Shown in pieces: positions 45,798-54,490 of a stretch of 64,000 bases of DNA. The notes under the pieces are model-generated. The model did no database searches. It was not told the DNA's origin and saw nothing but the letters and a program-made list of their open reading frames with translations. Within the stretch, counting starts at the first letter, position 1, and every line of letters starts with the position of its first letter. The stretch comes from Muribaculaceae bacterium (GTDB lineage Bacteria; Bacteroidota; Bacteroidia; Bacteroidales; Muribaculaceae). The DNA is taken from positions 62,001-126,000 of the forward strand of contig JAFQKI010000011.1 in NCBI GenBank assembly GCA_017396945.1, written 5' to 3'. The position numbers and the translations under genes were made by a program.

Positions 45798-47139
45798 TAA
45801 TATGGGAGTAGCTGATTTTGTAAAAAATAGTTTACCTCAATATCCAAATTGGTTAAATGGCAGATTGTTAAAATGTAACTGTTTGCACGATTCAATATAT
45901 GGACGTGAGATGATGCGATTCAAATCAAGCATTCCATCAATCAATCCGGAAGAAAAATTGCTTGAAATCGTAAACTATTCAATTCAAAAAGTGCCATATT
46001 ATAGAAAACGATATGGCGGTCTAAAGATAAATTCAATCTCGGAATTTAAAGAAAAAATTGGCTTCATCGATAAAAACGAAGTCATGAATAATTGGGATGA
46101 ATTTGTCGCAGAGGATATTGATATGACAAAATGCCTTGACGCGACAACAAGTGGCACAAGCGGACGCCCATTGCGTTTTTTAATGCCTAAGAACCGTTAT
46201 GTTACGGAAATGGCCTTTATTACTAAAATATGGCAACGTTCAGGGTGGAACTATAATTGTCGCGCAAATATCAGAACCGTAAAATTTTCTGCAGACAGAG
46301 ATTTTATCATAAATCCGATTTCTAAAGAAATTCAATTTGACCTTTTTAGGATGAGCGATGATTACGCACAAATAATCTGCAATGCCATGAAAAAATACAA
46401 TGCAGATACAATTTACTCATACCCGTCCTCAGCATATCAATTCTTAAAAATCTGTCAACGCAAAGGTATTGACACCTCTTTTATAAAATACGCGTTGTTG
46501 ACAAGTGAACGAATAACGCCCGAACAATATAAATTCATCTCAGACGAATTGGGCATAGTAATCTCCTCATATTATGGTCATTCTGAGAAATTGATTATGG
46601 CAGGGATGATTGACGCTACTCGTTTTACGGTTGAACCCGGATATGGCTTTGCTGAATTAGTCGATGATACCGGAAATGATGTCTGCGAGAAAGGAGCAAT
46701 TGGCGAGCTTGTCGGAACGACGTTCTATAATCGTTTTATGCCATTAATCAGATACAAAACCGGAGATATGGCTGTTTTTGAAAAATATGATTATGATGAT
46801 GACGGTCTAAAAAAAATGTTCTTAGAAACGATTCATGGACGTAGAGATAAATCTTTAATCTACCGACATGATGGAACATCAATCTCAGACGCATCACTAA
46901 CATTACATGATGATTTTTACAATCATATTGATGGATTGCAATTTATTCAAACCCAAAAAGGTTATTTAGAAGTTTTAATAATCAAAAACAACAAATATAC
47001 CGATAAAGATGAAGCTTATTATAAACAACATGTCTCAAAAGCCATGCTGGGAGAAGAATTTGTCAGCATTAAGTATGTTGACAAATTAAAGTTCCTTCCT
47101 AACGGGAAATTTCTACCTGTAATAAGTAATTTTAATTAA
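45790..47139 (+). CDS. CapK/PaaK-like adenylate-forming enzyme
   Basis: A 449-residue protein of the phenylacetate-CoA ligase/coenzyme F390 synthetase-like (CapK) family. The AMP-binding P-loop TTSGTSGRP lies near 119-127, [15 protein letters not shown] (about 257-271) supplies the aromatic/acidic site, and [11 protein letters not shown] (about 320-330) is the conserved Gly-Asp motif of adenylate-forming enzymes. The short C-terminal domain ends in [12 protein letters not shown], with the typical late Lys. In polysaccharide loci such enzymes probably activate a carboxylic acid for attachment to a sugar. It overlaps the upstream GT4 gene and precedes an acyltransferase that could use its product. 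Confidence 0.85.
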   Translation: MSNNMGVADFVKNSLPQYPNWLNGRLLKCNCLHDSIYGREMMRFKSSIPSINPEEKLLEIVNYSIQKVPYYRKRYGGLKINSISEFKEKIGFIDKNEVMNNWDEFVAEDIDMTKCLDATTSGTSGRPLRFLMPKNRYVTEMAFITKIWQRSGWNYNCRANIRTVKFSADRDFIINPISKEIQFDLFRMSDDYAQIICNAMKKYNADTIYSYPSSAYQFLKICQRKGIDTSFIKYALLTSERITPEQYKFISDELGIVISSYYGHSEKLIMAGMIDATRFTVEPGYGFAELVDDTGNDVCEKGAIGELVGTTFYNRFMPLIRYKTGDMAVFEKYDYDDDGLKKMFLETIHGRRDKSLIYRHDGTSISDASLTLHDDFYNHIDGLQFIQTQKGYLEVLIIKNNKYTDKDEAYYKQHVSKAMLGEEFVSIKYVDKLKFLPNGKFLPVISNFN

Positions 47140-47168
47140 AGCCATTAATAGCATCAACGCACAAGCAT

Positions 47169-47711
47169 ATGATTGATAAGATTTTACATTTATTTACAGG
47201 GGGGGGTAATAAACTTGCATCTTACTGTTTCAAGCCCCTATTTGTCAAGTGCGGGAGCAATATACATTTTTCCCCACTAAACTCCCAATTTTCATACCGG
47301 ACAATAACTATCGGCAATGATGTTTATATTGGTCCAAAAGCTCGCTTTTCGGCGGTCAAAGGGCTAAAAATCGGCAATAAAGTAACATTTGGACCGGGAG
47401 TAACAATAATGGGTGGCAATCACAACTTCAAAGAGGTTGGCAAATACATTTTTGACAACCACACAAAGCGTCCCGATGACGACCTGCCTGTAGTTATAGA
47501 CGATGACACATGGATTGGCTGTAATGCAATCATCCTTAAAGGGGTACACATCAACCAAGGCGCAATTGTGGGAGCCGGAGCAGTTGTCACAAAAGATGTC
47601 CCCGCCTATGCCATTGTCGCGGGCAATCCGGCAAAGGTAGTGAAATACCGTTTTACTGAAGAACAAATAATTGAACACGAAAAACAATTAGGCATAACAC
47701 GAAATGGCTGA
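47169..47711 (+). CDS. Left-handed beta-helix acyltransferase (hexapeptide family)
   Basis: A 180-residue transferase of the CatB/WcaF/NodL type. Hexapeptide repeats run from about 50 to 165 ([56 protein letters not shown]), with the catalytic histidine in MGGNHNF near 75. It probably O- or N-acylates a repeat-unit sugar. Codons 11-13 form an uninterrupted run of eight G (47199-47206), an unusual tract in this genome that could slip and switch the gene off. It overlaps the next gene by 8 bases. Confidence 0.9.
   Translation: MIDKILHLFTGGGNKLASYCFKPLFVKCGSNIHFSPLNSQFSYRTITIGNDVYIGPKARFSAVKGLKIGNKVTFGPGVTIMGGNHNFKEVGKYIFDNHTKRPDDDLPVVIDDDTWIGCNAIILKGVHINQGAIVGAGAVVTKDVPAYAIVAGNPAKVVKYRFTEEQIIEHEKQLGITRNG
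47199..47206 (+). repeat. Poly-G tract (G8) near the 5' end of the acyltransferase gene
   Basis: Eight consecutive G within codons 11-13. Slippage by one base would shift the frame and truncate the protein very early, a layout known from phase-variable capsule acetyltransferase genes in other phyla. Confidence 0.7.
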
Positions 47712-48897
47712 TATACTGAACTCATTTATCAAACTGCGCGACTATTGCGAGGCTGAACAATACAAAGGTTGGGACCCATACGATGGTCTCAATTCAAAAT
47801 TGTTTAACGCCATCCCTTTTCTGAATAAATCGGCAATTTGTCGCTTGGTAATGATTCAGGCGTTTAAACGCTTGCCATTTAATTTACGCCGATTGGCAAT
47901 AATTCCTAAGCAACATAACGCCAAAGGTATAGGGTTGTTTCTTCAAGGATATTGCAACTTATATAGAGCCGTTGAGCGTCGCCCTGAGTTATCGGTAGCA
48001 TTAGGAAATCTTGAAAAATTGAAAGCCAAGATAAATGAAGTCGCCGAGTTGCTCATTTCATTACAATCCCCCGGTTATAGCGGAGCTTGTTGGGGTTACA
48101 ACTTTCCATGGCAATGTCGCCGTGAGTTTTTGTTCCCCAGTGGAACTCCAACGGTCGTAGCTACAAATTTCTGTGCCACTGCTCTATTTGAAGCATACGA
48201 AATAACGCAAATTGAGAAATATAAAGATATTGCCTTGACCTCGGCACAATTTGTATTGAAAGATTTACATCGAGCCAAAGCAAAAGAAGGATTTATATTC
48301 TCTTATAGCAAACTACCGGGCAATGATACAGTCTATAACGCCTCACTACTTGGCAGCCGAGTATTGAGCTACTGCTATAAATACTCCGGCAATGAAAAGT
48401 ATAAAGAAATGGCTCGTCAATCGGTAATTGCTTGTTGTGAAGCGCAAGCCGAAGATGGATCCTGGGCTTACGGGTCTCTACCGGTTCAAAGTTGGATTGA
48501 TAGTTTCCACACAGGATATAATCTTGACGGACTCATTGCATATGAAGAATTGACCGGCGATACCACTTTCCACGACAACATTGAGAAAGGATTGAAATTT
48601 TACATCGAGAACTTCTTCATGCAAGATGGCTCACCCAAATACTACCATAACAAACAATATCCCATCGACATTCACTGTCCCGGACAGTTGTTTGTCTCAT
48701 TGTCAAGGCTTCACAAGTATGATGAGCATCGCCAACTCATTGAGAAAGTGAAAAATTGGGTAATCGCCAACATGCAATCGCCTAAAGGTTATTTCTATTA
48801 CCAGCTCAAACCTGGATGGAGTTCTAAAATATCCTACATGCGCTGGAGCAATGCGTTTATGTTTTGCTCTTTGAGCTATTGTATATTACAAGATTAA
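47704..48897 (+). CDS. Alpha/alpha-toroid protein of the polysaccharide locus, function unknown
   Basis: A 397-residue soluble protein without signal peptide. It appears built of repeated helix pairs with WGYNFPWQ near 124, DGSWAYG near 256 and [15 protein letters not shown] near 275, the pattern of alpha/alpha-toroid enzymes (terpene-cyclase-like, D-glucuronyl C5-epimerase-like, lyase-like). I cannot name the reaction. Conserved-looking Trp, His and Asp residues line these motifs, so it is probably an enzyme. It starts inside the acyltransferase gene (8-base overlap) and ends the first polysaccharide operon. Epimerisation or cleavage of a uronic-acid-containing polymer is one guess. Confidence 0.7.
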   Translation: MADILNSFIKLRDYCEAEQYKGWDPYDGLNSKLFNAIPFLNKSAICRLVMIQAFKRLPFNLRRLAIIPKQHNAKGIGLFLQGYCNLYRAVERRPELSVALGNLEKLKAKINEVAELLISLQSPGYSGACWGYNFPWQCRREFLFPSGTPTVVATNFCATALFEAYEITQIEKYKDIALTSAQFVLKDLHRAKAKEGFIFSYSKLPGNDTVYNASLLGSRVLSYCYKYSGNEKYKEMARQSVIACCEAQAEDGSWAYGSLPVQSWIDSFHTGYNLDGLIAYEELTGDTTFHDNIEKGLKFYIENFFMQDGSPKYYHNKQYPIDIHCPGQLFVSLSRLHKYDEHRQLIEKVKNWVIANMQSPKGYFYYQLKPGWSSKISYMRWSNAFMFCSLSYCILQD

Positions 48898-48973
48898 GCG
48901 GATTTATAGCCTACCCGTTAAACAAAAGTTAGACAATATAGGTTAATTTTATGGTAGTGATAGAAAAAATTAC

Positions 48974-48981
48974 TAACTTTG
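48974..48981 (+). promoter_or_regulatory. -7 box of the wecC-wecG-wecB unit
   Basis: TAACTTTG in the 119-base gap after the toroid gene matches the consensus. The -33 region (about 48950) is TTTA rather than TTTG. It suggests that the ManNAcA genes are separately transcribed. Confidence 0.6.
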
Positions 48982-49016
48982 TAGGGTTATAGTAATTCTA
49001 TTTACATTTAGACGAA

Positions 49017-50219
49017 ATGAAAGCATGTTTTATGGGGCTTGGCTACATAGGCTTGCCCACCGCTATAATCGCCGCAAAAAACGGCATCGAAGTTAAAGGT
49101 GTAGATGTCAACCCTATGGTTGTTGAAAAAACCAACGCCGGGGAGTTACATATCATCGAACCCGGTCTTGGTGATTTATTGAAAGATGTTGTGTCATCGG
49201 GCGCACTCGTGGCTACAACAAAGCCCGAAGTGTGTGACGCATACTTCATGGTTGTCCCCACTCCATTCAAAGGGAACCACCAACCCGACACCTCATTTGT
49301 TGAAGCCGCCACTCGTGCCGTGTTGCCACTATTGAAAGAGGGCGACCTTTATGTGATTGAATCAACTTCTCCGGTTGGAACCACCGAAGCAATGGCAAAC
49401 ATAATTTATGCCGAACGTCCCGAACTTGAGGGGAAAATTCACATCGCATATTGCCCTGAGCGCGTATTGCCCGGCAATGTGATATATGAATTGGTTCACA
49501 ACGACCGTGTGATAGGTGGTATCGATGAGGCTTCGACCGATAAAGCCATTGCCTTTTACTCTCAATTTGTGAAAGGTCAACTTCACCGCACCAATGCCCG
49601 CACCGCCGAGATGTGCAAACTAACCGAGAACTCATCTCGCGACGTGCAAATCGCATTTGCCAATGAGTTGTCATTGATTTGCGACCGCGCCGGCATCAAT
49701 GTGTGGGAACTCATCGCGCTTGCCAACAAACACCCTCGCGTAAACATACTTCAACCAGGATGTGGCGTAGGTGGTCACTGTATCGCAGTCGATCCCTATT
49801 TCATCACCTCAGAATTTCCCAAAGAATCAAGAATCATCGCTACCGCACGCGAAATCAACAACTATAAAGCCGATTGGTGTGCCGAAAAAGTTGAAAACGC
49901 CATGCTCAAATTTGAGCTTGAAAACCACCGCAAGCCTGTTGTCGCGATGATGGGCATCGCATTTAAACCCGATATCGACGACCTTCGCGAGTCTCCCGCA
50001 AAATATATTACGACAAAAGTCATGCAAAAATGCAATAATGCAAGCATTCTTGTCGTTGAACCTAATGTGAGTGAACACAATGTGTTTAAACTCACCGACT
50101 ATAACGAAGCCTATGAGACTGCCGACATCGTGGTGTTCTTGACAGCCCACACTCCGTTTAAGTCGTTGAAGAAACGTGAGGATAAAATAATCCTCGATTT
50201 CTGCGGAATTTTCAGATAA
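49017..50219 (+). CDS. wecC: UDP-N-acetyl-D-mannosamine dehydrogenase
   Basis: A 400-residue UDP-sugar dehydrogenase oxidising UDP-ManNAc to UDP-ManNAcA with two NAD. N-terminal Rossmann motif MGLGYIGLP, the STSPVGTTE segment near 118, NSSRDVQIAFANELS near 200, the catalytic Cys in QPGCGVGGHCIAVDPYF near 242-258, and C-terminal IAFKPDIDDLRESPA near 320. Presence of wecB downstream supports the ManNAc rather than glucose substrate, though other UDP-HexNAc dehydrogenases look alike. Confidence 0.93.
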   Translation: MKACFMGLGYIGLPTAIIAAKNGIEVKGVDVNPMVVEKTNAGELHIIEPGLGDLLKDVVSSGALVATTKPEVCDAYFMVVPTPFKGNHQPDTSFVEAATRAVLPLLKEGDLYVIESTSPVGTTEAMANIIYAERPELEGKIHIAYCPERVLPGNVIYELVHNDRVIGGIDEASTDKAIAFYSQFVKGQLHRTNARTAEMCKLTENSSRDVQIAFANELSLICDRAGINVWELIALANKHPRVNILQPGCGVGGHCIAVDPYFITSEFPKESRIIATAREINNYKADWCAEKVENAMLKFELENHRKPVVAMMGIAFKPDIDDLRESPAKYITTKVMQKCNNASILVVEPNVSEHNVFKLTDYNEAYETADIVVFLTAHTPFKSLKKREDKIILDFCGIFR

Positions 50220-50240
50220 ACGAAGACCCAACATTAACGC

Positions 50241-50945
50241 ATGACGATTGAAAAAGTAACAATTAGAGGAGTTGAGTTATATCCGTTTTCTTCGGTTGAT
50301 GAGATTATAGATTTTGCCGATGAGAACAAAGGCATATTAGTTGCCGTAAATGCCGAAAAGATACTCAACGCCAACGAGACAACCCTACCAATCATCAACA
50401 ACAACATAGGCTATTGCGACGGCTCTGGCGCAGTGCTTGCAGCCAAGAAAAAAGGAGCAAAAAACGCTTGCAAAATAGCCGGATGTGAATTGTGGTTACA
50501 CATTATCAATCGCTTTCATGGCAAAAAGACTTTCTACTTGATAGGCGCAAAACCTCAAGTCATTGAAGAGGTTATCGCCAAACTCAAGACTGAATACCCC
50601 GACATCGATATTATAGGTCATCGAGATGGCTACATCAAAACCGACGAAGAACGTCAAGCGCTTATCAATGATATTGCCGACAAGAAACCCGATGTGGTAT
50701 TTGTCGCAATGGGTTCTCCAAAACAAGAAATCCTCATGTCGGACATGTTGAAACGCCATCGTGCCATCTATCAAGGTCTCGGAGGCAGTTTTGATGTTTA
50801 CTCAGGTCATCAAAAACGTGCGCCCAAGTGGTGGATTGACCACAACATGGAATTTGCCTATCGCCTGATAAAGCAACCTAAACGCATCACCCGCAACATT
50901 CATTTCGTCAAATATGCCTATTGGCTCGTAACCAACAAACTCTAA
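50241..50945 (+). CDS. wecG: WecG/TagA/CpsF-family glycosyltransferase
   Basis: A 234-residue GT26 enzyme. Family signatures visible are ILVAVNAEKILNAN near 30, the GSGAVLAAKKKGA region near 60-75, the IGAKPQVIEEVIAKL segment near 100, and VFVAMGSPKQEILMSD near 155. WecG adds ManNAcA, and TagA adds ManNAc, onto a lipid-linked GlcNAc, so it fits exactly between wecC and wecB. It lies 21 bases after wecC and 11 bases before wecB. Confidence 0.9.
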   Translation: MTIEKVTIRGVELYPFSSVDEIIDFADENKGILVAVNAEKILNANETTLPIINNNIGYCDGSGAVLAAKKKGAKNACKIAGCELWLHIINRFHGKKTFYLIGAKPQVIEEVIAKLKTEYPDIDIIGHRDGYIKTDEERQALINDIADKKPDVVFVAMGSPKQEILMSDMLKRHRAIYQGLGGSFDVYSGHQKRAPKWWIDHNMEFAYRLIKQPKRITRNIHFVKYAYWLVTNKL

Positions 50946-50956
50946 ACGCAAATAGG

Positions 50957-52117
50957 ATGAAAAAAATCATGCTCGTGTTCGGGACACGTCCCGAAGCCAT
51001 AAAGATGGCTCCACTTGTTAAAGAGTTTCAGAAATATCCCGAAAAATATCAGACCATAGTGTGTGTGACCGGTCAGCACCGCCAAATGTTGGATCAAGTG
51101 CTTTCACTTTTTGAGATTACACCCGACTATGACTTGAATATAATGAAACAAGGGCAAGACCTCTATGATGTTTCAGCCCGCATTTTGACAGGCATGCGTG
51201 ATGTGCTAAGCGAGTGCACCCCTGACTTGGTGCTTGTACATGGCGACACTGCGACATCAACCGCCGCAGCACTCAGTGCATTCTACAAACAAATCCCCGT
51301 AGGTCACGTCGAAGCGGGATTGCGCACACACGACATCTATAGTCCATGGCCCGAAGAGATGAACCGACAATTAACCGGTCGAATCGCTACATTACACTTC
51401 TCCCCTACCGAGACAAGCCGTGGCAACTTATTGCGTGAAGCCGTTGCCGACAAAAATATCAGCGTAACCGGCAATACCGTTATTGATGCCTTACACTTGG
51501 TTGTAAACAAGATACAAAACGATGCAACACTCGAAAAATCCCTAATCGAATATATCAACACTCTCGGGTATGACGTAAACCGATTAAACGATGGCCGACG
51601 CTTGGTATTGGTCACCGGACATCGTCGCGAAAACTTCGGAGACGGCTTTATGAACATCTGCAACGCGCTCAAAGACCTTGCGGAACGTTATCCCGAAGTT
51701 GACTTCCTTTACCCGATGCATCTCAACCCCAATGTGCGTCGCCCCATCAACGAAGTATTTGGCAACATAAGTCACGGCAACGTGTTCTTTATTGAGCCTG
51801 TCGAATATCTATATTTCGTATATTTGATGACTCACAGCTACATCATATTGACCGATAGCGGTGGCATTCAGGAAGAAGCTCCATCGCTTGGTAAACCGGT
51901 GCTTGTAATGCGCGAAGTCACCGAACGTCCTGAAGCGCTTGAAGCCGGCACAATACGCCTTGTTGGCACCAACCGCCAACTCATTGTCGATGAAGCAGCC
52001 CGTTTCTTGGATGATGCCGAGTATTATGCCAACAACCAACGCATCGCCAACCCATACGGCGACGGGACAGCATGTCCGCAAATCTGCTCGGTAATCGACA
52101 AATTCTTTAACGAATAA
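50957..52117 (+). CDS. wecB: UDP-N-acetylglucosamine 2-epimerase (non-hydrolysing)
   Basis: Interconverts UDP-GlcNAc and UDP-ManNAc, supplying the dehydrogenase encoded two genes upstream. 386 residues from the ATG at 50957, giving the canonical start MKKIMLVFGTRPEAIKMAPLV (read in two parts); the in-frame start at 50921 overlaps wecG and is less likely. Conserved catalytic features include VCVTGQHRQMLDQ near 36, VHGDTATSTAAAL near 94, HVEAGLRT near 116, and DSGGIQEEAP near 298. It is the last gene of the polysaccharide region, followed by a strong terminator. Confidence 0.96.
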   Translation: MKKIMLVFGTRPEAIKMAPLVKEFQKYPEKYQTIVCVTGQHRQMLDQVLSLFEITPDYDLNIMKQGQDLYDVSARILTGMRDVLSECTPDLVLVHGDTATSTAAALSAFYKQIPVGHVEAGLRTHDIYSPWPEEMNRQLTGRIATLHFSPTETSRGNLLREAVADKNISVTGNTVIDALHLVVNKIQNDATLEKSLIEYINTLGYDVNRLNDGRRLVLVTGHRRENFGDGFMNICNALKDLAERYPEVDFLYPMHLNPNVRRPINEVFGNISHGNVFFIEPVEYLYFVYLMTHSYIILTDSGGIQEEAPSLGKPVLVMREVTERPEALEAGTIRLVGTNRQLIVDEAARFLDDAEYYANNQRIANPYGDGTACPQICSVIDKFFNE

Positions 52118-52136
52118 TTCTATAATCGTTAACAAT

Positions 52137-52186
52137 ACAAAGCAGTTGTGGTATGTGATGCCACAACTGCTTTGTCTGTTTTATTT
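52137..52186. terminator. Bidirectional terminator after wecB
   Basis: A perfect 15-bp stem (52137-52151 with 52161-52175, 9-base loop) followed by a T-rich tail. It separates wecB from the convergent HIRAN gene, which ends at 52181 inside the tail. Confidence 0.92.
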
Positions 52187-52522
52187 TTCGTTACGATTTA
52201 CAAAGATTGTAACTTCAATGCGTTGCTCAGGATGTGCATCAATATTAATCGCACTCACTCTCATCTCAAAGATCTCGCCCCAACCCATATCTATGAAACT
52301 TGCGAGTTCACTATTTTTATCACGAGGCACATAACCAACTTTATAATCATCGTAATAAAGCGCAATCGCATTCCCATCATGTTTATTTCCTTCATCTCGT
52401 TCCATTTCAATTATAGATCCAGGCTTGAGATCATTGATAACAAATAATGCTTCATTGTAAGTCACAGCAGCTACTTTAAAGCGCATAAAGAAACGATGTT
52501 TTTCAATTCTTTCTTTTTTCAT
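52181..52522 (-). CDS. Stand-alone HIRAN-domain protein
   Basis: A 113-residue protein made almost entirely of one HIRAN domain (about 14-105): VTYNEALFVINDLKPGSIIEM, the conserved RDEGNKHDGNAIALYY, and VGYVPRDKNSELA. HIRAN domains bind DNA 3' ends in helicases such as HLTF, and small stand-alone forms are found in bacteria. The partner here is unknown. It is a single gene; a minus-strand -7 box (TAACTTTG) sits at 52550-52557. Confidence 0.9.
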   Translation of the reverse strand: MKKERIEKHRFFMRFKVAAVTYNEALFVINDLKPGSIIEMERDEGNKHDGNAIALYYDDYKVGYVPRDKNSELASFIDMGWGEIFEMRVSAINIDAHPEQRIEVTIFVNRNEK

Positions 52523-52549
52523 AATACAATTATTTATAGATTTACTTCA

Positions 52550-52557
52550 CAAAGTTA
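52550..52557 (-). promoter_or_regulatory. -7 box of the HIRAN gene
   Basis: TAACTTTG on the minus strand, 28 bases before the start codon, matches the consensus; the -33 element is unclear. The rest of the 274-base gap up to ilvE is AT-rich, holding only this box and the ilvE box. Confidence 0.5.
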
Positions 52558-52762
52558 TCCACGTATCCGTGCAATAATATAGCACACCAAATCCAATAAA
52601 CGCAAATACAGCTCACAAAATATCAATGAACACCTAATCTACACGTATAATCATTGCCTCACAAACAGCAGATTTGCGCTATAGTATTTATTATTTTGTC
52701 ATCAAAATTAATCGAAATAGTATTTTTTTTGAATAAAAAGACGTCGTTTGCTTATATTTTGC

Positions 52763-52770
52763 TAAATTTG
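52763..52770 (+). promoter_or_regulatory. -7 box of ilvE
   Basis: TAAATTTG 27 bases before the ilvE ATG matches the consensus. No TTTG is at the right distance. Confidence 0.5.
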
Positions 52771-52796
52771 CAGTAATAATAATTACACTAATCGTT

Positions 52797-53819
52797 ATGC
52801 AGCAAGAATTAGATTGGGGCAACCTATCATTTGGATACATCCCCACCGACTACAACGTGCGTTGCTATTACAAAGATGGCAAATGGGGCGAAATCGAAGA
52901 ATCAACTTCAGAAACAGTAAATCTTCACATCGCAGCCACCGCACTCCACTACGGACAAGAAATTTTTGAAGGCTTAAAAGCTTTTAGAGGCAAAGATGGC
53001 AAAGTGCGCATTTTCCGCCTCGAAGAAAACGCCAAACGCATCATCAATTCTGCAAAAGGTATTAAAATGCAACCTATACCGGTTGAACTATTTACCGAAA
53101 TGGTAAAACGCGTGGTGAAACTCAACGAGCGTTTTGTGCCACCATACGGCAGTGGAGCGTCCCTATATATCCGCCCATTAGAAATCGGCACATCGGCACA
53201 AGTAGGAGTGAAGCCCTCTAAGGAATACCTTTTCCTCATATTAGTCACCCCTGTAGGTCCTTATTTCAAAGGCGGATTTAAACCCACCAACATCTGCGTG
53301 ATGCGCGAATTTGACCGCGTGGCACCCAAAGGCACCGGGCGATGGAAAGTCGGAGGAAACTATGCCGCAAGTCTTGAAGCCGGAGAACGCGCTCACGAAC
53401 TCGGTTACTCAGCCGTATTATATTTGGATCCCAAGGAAAAGAAATATCTTGACGAATGTGGTCCCGCCAACTTCTTTGCAATCAAAGATGGCAAATACAT
53501 CACACCCGCATCAGAGTCAATCCTTCCATCAATCACCAACATGAGCTTGCAACAATTGGCTGAGGATATGGGCATCGAGGTTGAACGCCGTCAAATCCCC
53601 TTGGAAGAGCTTGAAACCATCCAAGAAGCTGCGGCATGTGGTACTGCGGCTGTCGCATCTCCCATCGGCGAAATCCATGACCTTGACATGAACAAAAAAT
53701 ATATCATCTCAAAGAATGGAGAACCAGGACCAGTTGTAACCGCGCTTTACAACAAATTGCGTGCGATTCAACTTGGCGAAGAGGAGGATATTCACGGCTG
53801 GAACACAATCGTTGAATAA
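52797..53819 (+). CDS. ilvE: Branched-chain amino acid aminotransferase
   Basis: PLP-dependent class IV (fold IV) transaminase making the final amino transfer for leucine, isoleucine and valine. 340 residues of the type II/eukaryote-like BCAT group. Motifs seen are HYGQEIFEGLKAFRGKDG near 47-64, the PLP-lysine region RWKVGGNYAASLEAGE near 181-196, LDECGPANFFA near 217, and the phosphate-binding ACGTAAVASPIGEI near 280. It lies 38 kb from the ilvDBN-C operon. Confidence 0.95.
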   Translation: MQQELDWGNLSFGYIPTDYNVRCYYKDGKWGEIEESTSETVNLHIAATALHYGQEIFEGLKAFRGKDGKVRIFRLEENAKRIINSAKGIKMQPIPVELFTEMVKRVVKLNERFVPPYGSGASLYIRPLEIGTSAQVGVKPSKEYLFLILVTPVGPYFKGGFKPTNICVMREFDRVAPKGTGRWKVGGNYAASLEAGERAHELGYSAVLYLDPKEKKYLDECGPANFFAIKDGKYITPASESILPSITNMSLQQLAEDMGIEVERRQIPLEELETIQEAAACGTAAVASPIGEIHDLDMNKKYIISKNGEPGPVVTALYNKLRAIQLGEEEDIHGWNTIVE

Positions 53820-53855
53820 CGCATCATCCATTCTCTGACTACAATCAGATAGTCC

Positions 53856-54413
53856 ATGGATTATCAGACGATTATTGATAAGTATTATCCCGCCGGCACA
53901 ACGTGTCGCGGGATTTTTATGCATCATAGCCAACAAGTTGCCAACAAAGCACTCAAAATCATGGCACATTGCAGGCTTGATTTGGATCCTAAAGAGGTTG
54001 AAACCGCAGCAATGCTCCACGATATTGGGATATTTATGACTGATGCTCCCGATATAGATTGTCACGGCTCAGAACCATATATTCGCCATGGCATTATAGG
54101 TGCCGATCTATTACGCAAAGAGGGCTATGACGAGAAATTTGCAAGAGTTGCAGAACGACACACCGGAGCAGGATTGTCCATTGACGATATCGTCAACCAA
54201 AATCTCCCTTTACCAGCTAAAGAGTATTGTCCCGAAACGCTGCTTGAAAAACTCATCTGCTATGCCGACAAATTTTTCTCAAAAAGCGGAGCAATGCGAG
54301 AAAAACCAATCGAGAAAGTAATTTCATCAATGTCACGCTTCTCTGGCAACACTCTTATACGATTTAATGAACTTCACGCATTATTTACTTGCAATAAAGG
54401 CAATAATTTATGA
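53856..54413 (+). CDS. HD-domain phosphohydrolase-like protein
   Basis: A 185-residue HD-superfamily protein. The metal-binding His and the HD pair are visible: HHSQQVANKAL near 23-33, LHDIGIFMTD with His55-Asp56, and a further His in RHGIIGADLL and ERHTGAG. This is the pattern of small HDIG hydrolases acting on nucleotides or phosphates; the substrate is unknown. It follows ilvE by 36 bases and may share its transcript. Confidence 0.88.
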   Translation: MDYQTIIDKYYPAGTTCRGIFMHHSQQVANKALKIMAHCRLDLDPKEVETAAMLHDIGIFMTDAPDIDCHGSEPYIRHGIIGADLLRKEGYDEKFARVAERHTGAGLSIDDIVNQNLPLPAKEYCPETLLEKLICYADKFFSKSGAMREKPIEKVISSMSRFSGNTLIRFNELHALFTCNKGNNL

Positions 54414-54422
54414 AAATGGGTA

Positions 54423-54453
54423 TTGCATAAACTCTCATAAGGTTGTAAATTTG
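54423..54453 (+). promoter_or_regulatory. Promoter of purB
   Basis: TTG at 54423-54425 and TAAATTTG at 54446-54453, spacer 20 bases, 37 bases before the ATG. Confidence 0.65.
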
Positions 54454-54490
54454 CACATTAATAACTAAACAACAAAAACTAAGATATAAA

